DNA from: an uncultured Opitutia bacterium | GTDB taxonomy: Bacteria > Verrucomicrobiota > Verrucomicrobiia > Opitutales > UBA953 | Direction: 5' to 3' | Length of the DNA: 5,509 nt | Assembly (NCBI GenBank): GCA_903921665.1 | Contig: CAIXQT010000384.1 | Coordinates: forward strand, 1-5,509 | In this document: positions 5,238 to 5,509 of the stretch, one piece after another | How positions within the stretch are numbered: position 1 is the first letter of the stretch | How the letters are laid out: every line of letters starts with the position of its first letter | Notes under the pieces: generated by a model | The model's database searches: none | Told to the model about the DNA's origin: nothing | The model's input: the letters and a program-made list of their open reading frames with translations, nothing else | Program-made: the position numbers and the translations under genes

Positions 5238-5509
5238 GCGCGCGAAGTTCGCGGAAGTCAGCGCGGCGGAATCCTCAGGCGTCACGCCCATGGTCCGCGC
5301 GAGTTCGGCGTTGTTCCGCACCAGGTTCGAGGGATGGTTCTGCTCGGCGCCCGCCGCGTCGGGCGCGAGCTCGCGCATACGGAACTCCGGCGCGGGACAA
5401 AGCGCGGGGGCGTCGGTCTCGACGAGGATCCGCTCCCGCGGGATCGCCGCGGCGAACTGGACGCGCAGGTCGGCCTTGCGCGGGATGAGGTGGTGCGCGC
5501 TGAAAGAGA
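5223..5509 (-). CDS. TatD-family metal-dependent hydrolase, C-terminal 94 residues (cut by window edge)
   Basis: TatD-family proteins are cytoplasmic metal-dependent nucleases with a TIM-barrel fold related to amidohydrolases. Only the last third is present (the family is usually about 260 residues). Within the visible 94 residues: a Phe-Ser-Ala-His-His segment at the cut edge; ILVETDAP at 27-34, whose Asp32 is the conserved metal-site aspartate; an NHPSNLV block near 52-60 in the position of the family's Asn-x-Pro-x-x-x motif; and a C-terminal NFARLFG ending that matches the usual Asn-x-x-x-Leu-Phe tail. The frame is open to the window edge, with the TGA at 5223-5225. The gene is convergent with tcdA and its last codons overlap that gene. 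The family is clear; which TatD paralogue (TatD, YcfH or YjjV type) cannot be told from this fragment, so no symbol is given. Confidence 0.9.
   Translation of the reverse strand, partial: SFSAHHLIPRKADLRVQFAAAIPRERILVETDAPALCPAPEFRMRELAPDAAGAEQNHPSNLVRNNAELARTMGVTPEDSAALTSANFARLFGA

Noticed and set aside
5239..5251. CGCGAA / TTCGCG near-palindrome just past the tcdA stop as a possible terminator
   Set aside because: It lies within tatD coding sequence (Asn-Phe-Ala-Arg), leaves almost no loop and has no following T-run.

Overview
This window is a GC-rich (about two-thirds G+C by eye), gene-dense piece of bacterial chromosome with six genes and almost no free space. All six look like native housekeeping or accessory genes. 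I see no mobile element, CRISPR array, rRNA or tRNA gene, and no stretch over 300 bases without a gene. The protein styles (an FtsK with an acidic linker, a TatD C-terminus, a small pseudopilin-like membrane protein) and the weak Shine-Dalgarno signals would suit Verrucomicrobiota, perhaps Opitutales. That placement is an impression from sequence style, not a demonstrated taxonomy.

Layout, left to right. (1) Minus strand, 1-1649: N-terminal 549 residues of the FtsK/SpoIIIE DNA translocase, ending just after Walker A and running off the left edge. (2) Minus strand, 1652-2680: a HAD-superfamily phosphatase two bases upstream of ftsK, almost certainly co-transcribed with it from a good sigma70-type promoter at 2737-2765. 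(3) A 107-bp divergent intergenic region, 2681-2787, holding that promoter, a 9-bp inverted repeat bracketing it, and a GATTAACC box. (4) Plus strand, 2788-3879: prfA, peptide chain release factor 1. (5) Minus strand, 3860-4360: a single-pass membrane protein of unknown function, convergent with and overlapping the end of prfA. (6) A second divergent region, 4361-4454, with another GATTAACC box and a micro-ORF. (7) Plus strand, 4455-5237: tcdA, the tRNA t6A37 dehydratase. (8) Minus strand, 5223-5509: C-terminal part of a TatD-family metal-dependent nuclease, overlapping the end of tcdA and running off the right edge.

Functionally the window mixes chromosome segregation (ftsK), translation termination (prfA), tRNA anticodon-loop modification (tcdA) and nucleic-acid turnover (tatD). 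Only the HAD gene and ftsK form an evident operon. The strands alternate in divergent and overlapping convergent pairs. I did not find a new multi-gene system here. The points worth checking are regulatory (the shared GATTAACC box, the inverted repeat, the micro-ORF before tcdA), the low-GC synonymous patch in prfA, a short insertion in FtsK, and the unclassified membrane protein.
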